Shown here in pieces: positions 21,116 through 32,400 of a DNA stretch of 64,000 bases. The notes under the pieces are model-generated. The model did no database searches and was not told the origin of the DNA. It saw nothing but the letters and a program-made list of their open reading frames with translations. Each line of letters opens with the position of its first letter. Within the stretch, counting starts at the first letter, position 1. The stretch is from Cliona cf. orientalis. Its lineage: Eukaryota; Porifera; Demospongiae; Clionaida; Clionaidae. The DNA lies in contig OZ005702.1 in assembly GCA_963930775.1 (NCBI GenBank), positions 2,294,001-2,358,000 on the forward strand, in the 5' to 3' direction. Made by a program: the position numbers and the translations under genes.

Positions 21116-23234
21116 ACTAGCAGTGTCAATAAGTGGACTATAGCAGCTGGGGGTTGTGATAGCAAAAGAGCTATAGCAATGCATGATTTACTGTGGTTTA
21201 CATCATACATGTATGTTAGCAGCAGCGTTAAACGTATTGTTACATATCAGTACTGCTGTTTTCCCTAGTTGTATATGTACCATCTTCTAACCAGAAATAC
21301 ATAGGTCCATGCATGATTACATGGAACAGGTAGTATGAAATACTGTTTGCTGAAACCTGTGTACATGTTGTTGATATTTTAAACGATCTATTAAAACTCA
21401 GTTAGTACTGATGGGTACATCATCGGACAATCGTGTCTGGTCTGTGTTGACAGATATATTAGTTTTTGGGCTCCCTAGAGGTATGGGAATGTATAATGAA
21501 CCAGTGCTAGCTGGTGAGAGTGAGACGCTTATAAGTAGTCTGGTGCTGTTGTAGCTTCGTAGCTCGGTAGGAACTGAGGGTCTGTCATAGAGTCATCTTA
21601 CTGTTATAGGAGTGGGAGTGCTCAGTGTAATTTTTGAGTAACGCTGTCTGCTTAATGTCAGACATTTATATTTATGAGGGTTCTGATTGTTTTGTGCGCA
21701 TGGGATGATGCTGACGAGAATCTATATAAGCAAATGTGTTAACAGCTAATATAACAGATCTAGACATGTCTTGAAGGCCGATCTAACATAAAATCAACTT
21801 CAGCATGTATGACCACATTGCATTGGGGCACATTATTGCATATGTGCAATGATGTTGGATAGATTGGATAACAGAGTGTGATTACCTTAATTGGAGCAGG
21901 TCACTGCATATGTAAGGAACGTAATTCAGAATCTGCAGAGCAGATCATAATGTGACCATATTAAAATGGAGCAGGATGTTGTGCAAAATACTGTGGACTG
22001 CAGCCCATGTGACCATGGTAAATGGAATAAATCACTGCATATGTGTGCAGTGATGTTACGTGTAAATATATAAGTCGAATCGAGGTAAAGTGGACAGCAT
22101 TTGTCTAAATGTGTCGTATTTAGCCCCCAAACCCAGTGTGCATACTGTGATTTGCATGCTAGGAAGTGGGGGGATCATGGGTGACACAAGATTGTTTGGC
22201 TCGAAACAATACATGTTAGGGAATACTCCATATTTCTACACAATTAAGAACCTTCGTGGTTGGAGGTCAAAGACTCTGCTTGATTGGCTATTTCAACATA
22301 AGGTTGATGTACACGCATGTCCTCCTGATGTTGTAAAATACAAGAACATGATAGTCTAAATTTAAAGTCTTGCGGATTCGGAATAGTTGTCCTCGGAATA
22401 GTTGTCCCTTACAAGTGGACATTTGATATTACAGAGTAACATGAACCCTCTGATTGAAGGTTTTGCATGTCCTATTGTGTAGTGCTGCAATCGGGTCTGT
22501 TTGACCAGATGGTAATTGGTGACTGGGAATTCTGTAGGACAGCGGGTTACATGGCCATGAGGAGTATAGACAGGCAGCGGAGGTGGAATTAAATTCCTTG
22601 TGGAACCGGGACTGTAGATGCTGGGAGCACTAAAAATAGATGGCTTCCCACCTGTGAACCCGAGGCACTGAGTCTGCGTTGTGCATGCTGCCTAAAGATA
22701 TGTACGTACCTGGTGCTGGCCAGGCTGTAGGTACAAAAAAAAAGGCATACGTATTCAGGTCTACAGTCAAGTTAGCCACTGCTTTGAATTTCAATCTAAA
22801 GTATCTGTCATGGCCATGCATGCCGCCAGCGGACATCATAAGTTAATGAACTCTAATGGTTAACTTACGGACCATTTGAGGAACAGAAAGGTACCGGTTG
22901 AATTGGTGATGTTGTAGTGTGTGTACTTGAACACCGTACCGCATTGTCATGTTGTAGTCCGGTTCAGCAAAGGTGGCTGTGACTGCATGGTCACTTCAAG
23001 TCGTGCACTTGCGTTGGCCGTTCGTGACTGTTCGATGGCAAGGCGATTCAAAGATTTTTCCACTGCGATGTTCTTCTTGCTTGCAGGAGTTGTTGCGCAG
23101 TTAAGTGTGCTTCATTTAGAATAGTTGTATACTAGTGTGACGTATGCGCATGTGCCATACGTCATGGGCAAACGTGCTCTTTACGTCGGCCTGATGCTAT
23201 TAATTATAGTTTATGCATGCATAAACATCGTTAA

Positions 23235-24090
23235 AAATTGGTGCCAATTATATTAAATGATGAAGTGCTGGCATATGCAACACCACCAATATCAGCGGCA
23301 CTGTTGTTGGTAAAAGCACTGCTAGTGATATTAAATGACGAATCAAAATATGTGAACATGACACCACCACGATTAGCATCGTTGTTAGTAAAAGTACTGC
23401 TGGTAATATTTAGTGAAGAATCAGATGTGGATATGACACCACCGGAATTAGCACTGTTGTCAGTAAAAGTACTGCTGGAAACAAATGATGATGAACCAAA
23501 TGTGAAGATGACACCACCAATATCAGCTGCATAGTTATCGGTAAAAGTACTGCTGGTAATATTAAATGATGAATCATAGTATGTGATGATGACACCACCA
23601 AAAGCTGCACTGTTATTAGTAAAATTACAGTTGGTAATAATAAATGAGGAATCAGATGTGCCTATGACACCACCATGATAAGCTGCATAATTATTAGTAA
23701 AAGTACTCCTGGTAATATTAAATGAAGAGTCAAAATATGTGGAAATGACACCACCAAGAGAAGCGTTGTTGTTTGTAAAAGTACTGCTGGTAATACTAAA
23801 TGACGAATCAGATGTGAACATAACACCACCATCGTAAGTTGCACAGTTGCTAACAAATATACTGCTGGTAATACTGAATGATGAAACAGATGTGTCCACG
23901 ACACCACCATAATAAACTGCACGGTTGTTAGTAAAAGTACTGCTGGTAATATTAAATGATGAATCAGATGTGGAGGATATGATACCACCATGGTTAGCTG
24001 TATTGTTAGTAAAAGTATTGGCGGTAATAATAAACGAGGAACCAGTGGTGTACATGACACCACCAAGACCTGCTCTGACACGATAAGCAG
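23235..24090 (-). repeat. Tandem coding repeat array in gene B1
   Basis: About twelve ~72-78-bp units encode SSFNITSSTFTNN.A..GGV. On the plus strand these read as GGTAATATTAAATGATGAATC and AAAAGTACTGCTG blocks. The units resemble one another much more than the repeats of genes A and C-F do, so this stretch was amplified or homogenised more recently. Confidence 0.75.
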
Positions 24091-25062
24091 CAGCTGCATT
24101 GTCACTAAAAGTGCTATCTGTGATAATGACGGAAGATTCATAATATGTCTCCATGACTCCACCATTAGCCTCGGCACTGTTGGCAGAAAAAGTTGTATTA
24201 CTGATACTGAGTGAGTTTCCATAATATGCTATCATCACCCCACCACGAATCATGGCTGCATTTTCGATAAAGTTGCAATTTTTGATGTTGACCGAGGACT
24301 CGGATGTGATCATGACTCCGCCCAAACTAGCTTCATTATAGCTAAAAGTGCTTCCAACAACATGGAGACTGCTATTGTGAGCAAACAGTGCTCCTCCTAT
24401 CGCAGCTCTATTGTCTGTGAATTTGCTGCTAACAATTGAAACGTTGCTGAAGGCTGCATACAATGCTCCACCAACTGTAAGCGATGGGTTTTGATTTAGA
24501 TAGTTCAATAGATCATCTTGATCATTTGGTGAGATATCATGAAGCAAAAATGTGCTAGCATGTACATTAGAAAGGAATAAATCATTTTCAATGCTGGCAT
24601 TGGACACTTCAGTCAGTACTAATGCTGTACCTCGAGTCTACCTTCCACGCCCTCAAAGATGGTATCTTCGATTATAAATTGCTCCACTTGGCTAACCCTG
24701 TTACCTCCACAGCCGATAAAATGCACATCCTTTATCATGACGAATGTTATCCCACTGATGTAGAGTCTTCCTGACTGACTGCTACACTCTACAAACACAG
24801 TTCCATTGCCTTCTATGATCTTTGTCATGGAGAAATTGCCTGCATGAGACAGAGAGAGCTCTCCATCAAGACTGTGATTTCCTGGCAGTAAAGAGATAGA
24901 TATGTCAGTTTCTTCAGTGAAATTAGCAGCAAAATCTGCTAGAGTAAGGCACGGATTTCCAGGACAGTGAACGTTTAGTGAGGGCGCGATGTTGTAGTGT
25001 ACCTGGCTGTCAGCATACACCAAGAGGAACAATAACAGATTGCAAAGGAATAAACAACTCAT

Positions 25063-27848
25063 TTTTAGCCACTAGCTAGTAGATGATTGAGTGAAAGCAC
25101 TGGTACTGGATAAGAATCTGTTTTCTCACGACAGTTTAGAAGCTAGCTAGCTACAATTAAGGTGTAAATCACAGGTAGTGTACACAGCTACAGGGTGCTT
25201 TCTCCACTCGCTGCAACTGATAATTCCAGTGGGAATATGTCTTTTATAAATTAATTCTCTAGACAGTTCAGAACCCCGTAGGATGAGAGAACACTACAAG
25301 TGCAAGGTGCAAAACATAGGTACAGTGCATGTCAATGGCGTAAGAAGATGTTTTGGAGTAGGGGGGCTGCATTCTGAGTACATTAGTTGACAAATAGCTA
25401 TTAAAAATTATTTTTACCATTTCCGAAGTTCAACTATGACACTCCAAATAAATGCCTGCTCATCCAAAACACTTGAGACCTTACACAAAATTAGCTACGT
25501 GTACAGAATCGAGGCTACATAATAATATATACCTAATATCCTAAAATACATGCAGAACTATTAAAAGTAGTATAAATCCTATTCATGTGTGCACTAGTAA
25601 AATTTCTGAGGCTGCAGCTAGTACAGACTGAAGCTCCCCACCCCTTCCCTAGCCCCGCTGGTTCTTAAGCTAGTGCTTGTACACAGTTATAAGGTGCTTT
25701 CCCCACTGGACCCCCACTGCAGCTGATAAGTCCAGTGGGAATCTGTTTCTAATTCTCTAGACAGTTCAGAAGCTAGCAGCTATAACCTGCAGGATGAAAG
25801 AACACTACAAGGTATGCATTCCTCCATTGGACCCCAGCAGCTGCACTTGACATGCCAAACTAATAAGTCTCATACTTGCTCCACATTGGTTCATTTTCCC
25901 CCTAATGTATACAGGATACCTACTATCCACTTAATAGTATTGCAAACTGCACAAGAACATACAAAGTCAATGAGCAGTGACACGAGCAAACCACCACAAT
26001 CATAAACCACTTTAAGAGGACAGCTATATAGGATTGGGGCCCTCTTCCTAATGATTATAGCTACACATTATCCATAATATAGTGGCAACTTGGGGAATTA
26101 TTTGCCCTGCAGGTTTAGCTAGTATACGTATGGCTGCAGTACTACAAAATTTAATATTAGTTAATGGCAATAATAATAACTATTATGTTGTAGTATGAGC
26201 CTGAGACAAGTACAGCATATGATTGAGGGTGAAGCCTGGGGTGAATAACCCGATAAACTATCTGAGGGCAAAGTTAGAGAGCAAGTTCAATGGTTCAGAA
26301 AGCAAGTTCAGTGGTTTATAGACTAAGGCTTTGCCCCTGGTTAAGTTGATAAAATTAATCATGCTAACTACCATAATAATATGGAATTCAGTCACGCACA
26401 TGATTGTCATGTGATCTCTGAAAAGCATCTGCTTGCATGTGATTGTCACAACTGTGTGTTCTTAGCTTACTAATAGCTACTCTTGATAGTTCTTGAGAGT
26501 ACGAACATATGAGAATTGTGAAAGAAATCATGATTTTGCACGCGGTAGAAGTCTAGCTACTTTCTGCATCTATATATATAATAATAATAATATTATTATT
26601 ATAGTAATAGTATCCCCATAATATTGATAATAATAATATAGTATCTTATGGGAATTACCAGCAGCAAAATAATTTTCAGTGAACTGCTTTCTACAAAGAT
26701 TATCATGTGGAACGTCTGGACAATACGGCACTGTACATGTAGACTAAAGAACTAATTGTGATACAATGTGATTGATACCAATTAAATCAGAGCTCTGAGA
26801 GTACATACCCCACACGCACTTACAATGCACATAATAATAATAATTGTGCATAGGTGACTGCTGAGCTCGAGCATGCGCAGTCGCATCAGCACTAGTAGAG
26901 TGGGTGTGGTCGACAAACCACAGGAATGCTGAACAGAAAATGCATGATTTGTAGGGATAATAAACCATAATTTTTCAGCAATTCGAAAGCAGTGGAAACC
27001 AGTATTTCACTGACATCTACCAATTTGCTGTGCTTACAGCATAATATATAATAGTTGCCCAGAATTTGAGATCTGACGATTTTCGTGCGGACGACCACAA
27101 GGGGTGTATCCAAATGTTAACTAAAACGTACTGATTGGCAGTCCTATAGAATGCTGTCATGCCCCTTCTCTGATCGGGAAGACACACATTTTATGCTTGC
27201 TTGCTCTAAATCAGATTAGACATTCATGTCAGGCAGGTGAAAATCTAACTATTATAATATAACAGTTACATGTACGTAGATTTTCATCTGTTAGTATTAT
27301 ATTATTATTGTAGTAGCTATTTTCAAGCTGGTCAGTTGGCACCTGAGTGTATTTTTGCTACTGAAAACTGTGACATGCAGATTTTTTTTATTCCTTTCCT
27401 GTATCTGTGCCATACTACATGTAAGTGACGATACACGTAGAGACTGATTAAATTCTAGATATCATAATACTAACAAAGCTGAAATCATACTCAAGATCTT
27501 ATAGCTACAAAATTCATCATGCTAAAGGTATGGCTAATGGCTACAGCTACGGTAAACAATATTGCTCAGCTCCTCCAGATTATACATATCTGAATAGTCA
27601 ATGGTATATCTCCTAAATTATTTCTTCCTGGCAAGGAGCTAGTGTATTAGCTAGTGTATTAGCTAGTGTATTAGCTAATAATCTTGAGTATCTGCATTCG
27701 GGATCATTTGGCAAGCATAGGACATGATATTGTACAACTAGTGCAGAGGAATGCTCACAGACCAGAGGATTTGTAAATACGCACAAAAAATTAAAGTAGG
27801 TAATTAGCTAATTATTTATTATTCAAAAGTGAATTGATATCAGTCAAG
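25063..27848. other. Upstream region of gene B1 (duplicated at 53516-56293)
   Basis: About 2.8 kb matching the copy-2 region with scattered small indels. A GAGCATGCGCAGTCGC NRF-1-like motif at 26869-26884 is kept in both copies but lies ~1.8 kb from the B start. AGCTAGTGTATT is tandemly tripled at 27637-27672, where copy 2 has one unit. The minus-strand frame 26258-26449 survives in both copies but has no protein-like features beyond the shared DNA. Confidence 0.5.
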
Positions 27849-28074
27849 CTACAGTTTTTCATCAAGCAGTGGCTTCCTGATACTATCACCCTGTGAAGTG
27901 TAACAAGATGACGCACTTTTCTTAGTATAGGATCTGATCGGTGCATGTGTACCAAAATCTTCACTTTCCTGCTGCTCTATATTCGCTTTATTAATTATTT
28001 GTACTTGATTCTCTCCTTCAGTAAGCTTTAAGCGATAGTCTGACAATGGAGATTCCTCACTATGAACCATTGAT
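27849..28074 (-). pseudogene. 3' remnant of a gene F copy
   Basis: Encodes ~73 residues nearly identical to the cytoplasmic end of gene F (MVHSEESPLSDY..., NIEQQESEDFGT, ...SIRKPLLDEKL). A small insertion near 27992 adds two residues. Upstream sequence ends abruptly at 28074 against a LINE tail, and the remaining ~1700 codons are missing. Confidence 0.85.
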
Positions 28075-28735
28075 TTTATTTATTTTATTTATTTTATTTT
28101 ATATTATTTCTGCATGACAACAGTGGATACATGAATTAGCAAAAGCTAGTACTAGCATATACCCATAATAATAATAATATATAAACCAATAAAATTATAA
28201 TAGTTACATTGATAAGATAAGTTGAACATGAAATTACTTACAAAATATAAGACTTTACGCTATTGTTAGAATTTAAGTATTATTTAGATGATATTTAAAG
28301 GATGATACAGATGGGGCAGATGACACACTTGCAGGAAGATGGTTCCAGTGATCAATAGCACTAGGAAAGAAGGATGCTTGAAACTGAGATGTTTTGGCAT
28401 GGATTGGCACTAGTGCTTGGTTATGGACTGATCTGCTGGAGTAAGGAAGGACTCGTCTTTGGATAGGAGCCTCAGGGAAAAAGGTGAAGTTATTAATGAT
28501 ATTGAAAATGTGGCATAACTTAAACTTCTGACGCCTTGATCGCAGGGTGGAGAGAAGTGTCATGGAAAGCAGTTCTTCATAATTTCGGTTCCAAGACTTT
28601 GTGCACACTTTTAATGCAAATTTTTGTACGTCCTCCAGAAGGTCGATGTCCTTTTTCAAGAAAGGATCCCAAGCATACCACTGAGCTGATTGGGTCCTGC
28701 TACTGCTGGCACTGAACAAGTTGGCTTGCTGGACT
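28075..28735 (-). mobile_element. 5'-truncated non-LTR retrotransposon (LINE) 3' end
   Basis: Minus-strand frame 28273-28719 encodes the C-terminal region of a non-LTR reverse transcriptase: WDPFLKKDIDLLEDVQKFAL near the start and FFPSAIDHWNHLPASV near the end, both typical of jockey/CR1-like elements. A 3' UTR and an AAATAAAATAAATAAAATA-type tail follow, ending at about 28075. The catalytic reverse-transcriptase core is missing, so the copy is dead. Its tail abuts the broken gene F remnant. Confidence 0.75.
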
Positions 28736-28762
28736 TAAATTTGCAAAAGCTTAAGTCTACTC

Positions 28763-29200
28763 CAAAGCTGATGTTGAAACTGGTATAATAATTCATAGCA
28801 TCAGATCTGGTCTAAGCTTAAAACATGGAGTATGTAACCAGGACATTCGCAAGACCTGGATTAAGTGCTTAAAAATTACTGTGATCGGTCACAAATCGCA
28901 CATTGCTAGTGTGATTTCCTCATCCAAAACCTCATCCGCCGGACAAAAGTCTCAGAGTTTGGAAGCTACTAGAAACACATCTGAGCTTTCAAGTCTACCT
29001 CATAAGGGAGATGAGTATATCCATCAGCTATCGAGAATGCATATGACAAGCAGCCTTATCAGAGTTCAATGGGTGGCAATGTTGCCATGGAGATGGTTCC
29101 AGCTGGAAATAGTGTTTGGGGTCGAGCGAGGGAGCCTGATTTGCAGCAAGTCAGCTATGCCGACAGTGATGAAGAGCATATTTACGATGATGCATGGTAA
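28763..29200 (+). pseudogene. Putative C-terminal exon with tyrosine-rich tail, frameshifted
   Basis: A plus-strand frame, open from about 28763, reads ...GVCNQDIRKTWIKCLK... and then a Ser/Thr-rich stretch ending HKGDEYIHQ near 29028. The other frame then continues with a protein-like tail (AYDKQPYQSSMGG, then VSYADSDEEHIYDDAW and TAA at 29198-29200). An AATAAA at 29237-29242 follows 37 bp after that stop. Tyrosines in acidic context look like a cytoplasmic signalling tail. The family is not recognised; a one-base indel or an unrecognised splice would explain the frame change. Confidence 0.35.
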
Positions 29201-29236
29201 TGATGATGGCAGACTGAGTGTATGAATATACCTGAC

Positions 29237-29242
29237 AATAAA
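29237..29242 (+). terminator. Possible polyadenylation signal
   Basis: AATAAA 37 bp after the TAA at 29200, the expected neighbourhood for the 3' end of the exon-like sequence to its left. Confidence 0.3.
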
Positions 29243-29458
29243 CACAGCTTGCAATAGTAAATAATTATTAATTAGCTATAGCCAGCTAGTTCTTAGATTA
29301 AACATACAATTCATATGTATAGAACTTATCATGAATGTAAATGAACAGCATAATGTCTATGCTTGCCACAAAAAAGCACAACAGTTTGAAAGAAAAAGAA
29401 ATAATATTATCTTCTATTATTAAACCTTTTCAAAGTTGAAATGTGAAACACTGACCTA

Positions 29459-32400
29459 TTATAAATCACTGTTCTCCACACTGAACATGGAAAATCCTTC
29501 TCTCTCACATTCAGTGCTGGAGCTTTTTATAGCCGCTGGCTTCTTTAATACTACTTCAGAAAACGTGACAGTCTGACAAGGAGCTCTGTACTGCACTTGT
29601 GGTTCAAGAAGAGGTGCACACAAGTCACGACTGAAATGGTTCTTGTACCATTGGGTGCCTTTAATCTTGTCAACTATGCAAAATTCCAGTGTGACATGGT
29701 GGACCATTGAGCATAATAAGATTGCTACCTGAATACTGATTGAAATATATGCAACAACAGCATGATCACCTCCTGCAATCTGAATATAGAACTTGAATGC
29801 AACAAAGGCAAGGATATTAAAGTATGTAGTAAACTCCAAGATATTCGATATTTGCCTTTTGTAAATGCTTATTCCTGAGTATGCATGGAGCAGTGAAATA
29901 CACCCAATGATCAGCAAAATTGCAAGCAGGTTGACACTTGGCTCACCAGACACATTTATAGCTGCAGTGAGATAGAGAATGACCCGTGCTAAGAGAAGTA
30001 GGCCTGTCCAGTAGCGATTTCTTGCCATGTAAGCAGCATGGTAAGCATCAATGAAAGAGGAGAGCTTCGTATTCTTTACCCAAAGGAAGGGTGCCTTATT
30101 CGAGAACTTCACCAACCACTGCCACGTAAAAAGCAAGAAGGTGTAGATGAATCCCAATACTACAATCATGACTGCTGCAATGAACAGAGGAATGTGTATT
30201 CCTTCGAGGTATGGGACGGAACCATCACTTAACCAAACGATTTTTGTGAATGAATCCTTTTCATCCAGAGGAGTATAGCGAAGAATAGCATAGGATAGTA
30301 TTCCTATAGTACTGTGCAGAAGCTTAGCATAAGAGAGAAGAATGAGTGTAGCAAGAGTAGCCACTGGGTTCTTTCGAGCAATAAGTTTAGCAAATCTCCT
30401 AGAGTAGTGGCTGGTAATTATTATTGCAATTACGATGATGATTATGTAAACTGGAAACACTATTTGCAGCCATGCCTTAGCGTACGCATTTAATCCCTTA
30501 AAATAGCATAGATCAAAGCCAATATCTAAATTTAACCAGGCAATGAGAGCATTATGGAAGGTTAGATGGTCAAATGGCATAAAGAATTGTCGATTTGTAG
30601 CTAGCACGTTGGCATAGAATATCGTTGCGTTGAGTGTTCCCATAGCAACCGTTAAATTTAATGTCAAAATCAGAGCTACAAAACATAGGCCAGCCAGAAA
30701 GACACCGATAGTGAATGCTACAGTTACTGCAGGCCAGAGATGTGGACACTCTATGCAGCGTGAGCTCCCAAGAGAGAGAGTGAGATTAGGCTGACAACTT
30801 CCACAGAGCACTCCAGTATGATCAAAAGCACACTGGGCATCAGGTTCACTTGAAATATTGAAATCAATGTACACGGGAGTGGTAGATGGATGGCAATTAT
30901 CAGATGGACAATGCCGATACGAAATAAATGCATGGGTAGTGCCATTTTGATGCATTGTCGTTATCCAGAAGTTCTTGCTTCTTCTCAAAAGAAATGTTTC
31001 AGAATCACAGTCTGAGTCTCTTATAAAGGGAAAAATTACTTTGAGAATATGATGACAACCACAGACACATCTATCGATGATTGCTGTAATAGGTTCAAAT
31101 CCAACTGGACAATAACAAGGAATAAATCTGATTTTGATTCGAAGTGATGAGATCCCTAAAGAACTACAAGGCCCTTCTGCATACAGGTATAGCTTATCGG
31201 AATAACGTAATGGAGATATTATTGAGAAGTTTAAGTCTGTACATGCAGCCTCAATGCGTTGAGCTTGCTGTCCATCTCCTAAGTGTCCTCTTCTACTGTA
31301 TAAGGAGCTACGAATGGTCGCAGGCACAGTGTAATTTAATTGGTCCACAGCAGCCAGTCTAAGTGTAAGGTTGCTACCTTTCCTGAAGTGTTTAACTTTG
31401 GGTGTGTAACTACAGTTAACTACATCACTACTAGGATTACAAATGCAAACTCTAACTGGATCTGAAGTTGTATCATTCATGATTGAATCAAAAGAGTTGG
31501 GTATGTTGGAATATCGGATGTTTTTTCCAAAAGCATTGACAGTGCATCTGTCTAGTAATCCTCCATACAACTTTGCACCAGATATGTTTGCAAAATTTTC
31601 CTTAAAAAGAAAGACATGTTTGATGTGAGGATAATTCTCTCTTGCTGTTATGGGCCTCAATATTTGAATGAAACATTCGGATTGTGAGGCTGCTGTGACT
31701 GATTGCACCTCACTACTAGCTATAGCACATGTACCAATGGTTGTATTATCGGCAACAAATATCGCTCCCCCAAAATTAGCACTGTTATCAATGTACTCTA
31801 CAGCTACAGCTTGCTTTGGTGCAGAGCGCCTTTTAACATAAAATTTTGAGCTTGCCTCCAAACATATACCACCACCAGAGTTGGCAGTATTATTCTTAAG
31901 TCGAATATGACTATTGTATCTGTTAATTATTATCACGATTGTTGAACTAATACAGTGAATACCACCTCCAAACTTGTTAGCTACGTTTCCACGTACAAGA
32001 ATGGGACCTTGAACATATAGCTCACTGTGGTATAGGTACATCCCACCTCCAGTGTCTACTGCTGTGTTATTGATAACGGTGAACCTTCCATTCCTATCAA
32101 GAATGATTCTGCTTGTAATGGAAAGCAATCCTCCACCATTAGTGGCTGAACTATCTGTTAATGCTACAGTTCCAGTGATTGCTACTCTACTTATGAATAG
32201 AGTTAAGTATCCACCTTCTAGTGTGTAGTCCTGCTTTACCTTCTTGAAGCGATTGTGTTGAGTAGAGTTCATTGATCCACTAATGGTGACATCACTGTCA
32301 AAGAAATATAGTGATCCGATGTTATCAATAAAAGTTAAATTCCCAGCAAAGTGTCCCCTAGTGTGGGCTGTTGCAATGGATCCATTGTTATTGATAATCA

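Larger units (their letters stand above)
18520..23232. mobile_element. 4.7-kb insert splitting gene B1
   Basis: In B2 the sequence reads ...TTGTTGGCATAAAAATTGG continuously. In B1 the same bases are separated by 4.7 kb, after 18519 and before about 23233. The insert holds minisatellites at 18765-18910 and about 19220-21115, then ~2.1 kb without recognisable genes. Small frames at 22090-22359, 22630-22839 and 22921-23124 match nothing I know. No terminal inverted repeats or clear target duplication were seen. A 9-bp stem TGACGTATG/CATACGTCA lies at 23138-23164, near the right end. The edges are not GT/AG on the gene strand, so an intron is unlikely. Its length is a multiple of three. Confidence 0.6.
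15721..25062 (-). pseudogene. Gene B1: decayed Pmp-repeat membrane protein
   Basis: Reads from ATG 25062 (signal peptide MSCLFLCNLLLFLLVYADS, head with C.GNPCLTLADF) to TAG 15721. Order: head; ~12 near-identical SSFNITSSTFTNN-type repeats (23235-24090); further GGA repeats; FGGLLDRC; Cys-rich stalk; membrane segments with CFYDGLDAYTKTWLQ; short tail. Lesions relative to B2: a 5-bp insertion near 24640, a 4.7-kb insert at 18520-23232, a frameshift near 18455 shared with B2, a GCTA insertion at 17868-17871, a 1-bp loss near 16930, and an earlier stop (...SVLEIP). The GCTA and 1-bp changes together restore frame. No single frame can make the protein, so I call it a pseudogene; unrecognised splicing or assembly error is the alternative. 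Confidence 0.75.
15095..28074. repeat. Segmental duplication, copy 1
   Basis: Matches 48006-56516 through the convergent spacer, decayed gene B, its upstream region and the 3' end of gene F. The match also continues leftwards into the 3' part of gene A (its counterpart is gene E). Copy 1 is longer because of the insert at 18520-23232. The right edge stops at CCATTGAT (28074), directly against the tail of a LINE, which suggests that the LINE insertion or a linked deletion removed the rest of gene F. Confidence 0.85.

Noticed and set aside
22090-22359. 89-codon plus-strand frame in the insert
   Set aside because: No recognisable motif, no splice or polyadenylation context; left unannotated although it cannot be excluded.
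18520-23232. Intron of gene B1
   Set aside because: Edges on the minus strand are not GT/AG, B2 is uninterrupted there, and the insert is dominated by minisatellites.
26258-26449. Small gene conserved between duplicates (also 54734-54925)
   Set aside because: Conservation equals that of surrounding non-coding DNA; composition is not protein-like.
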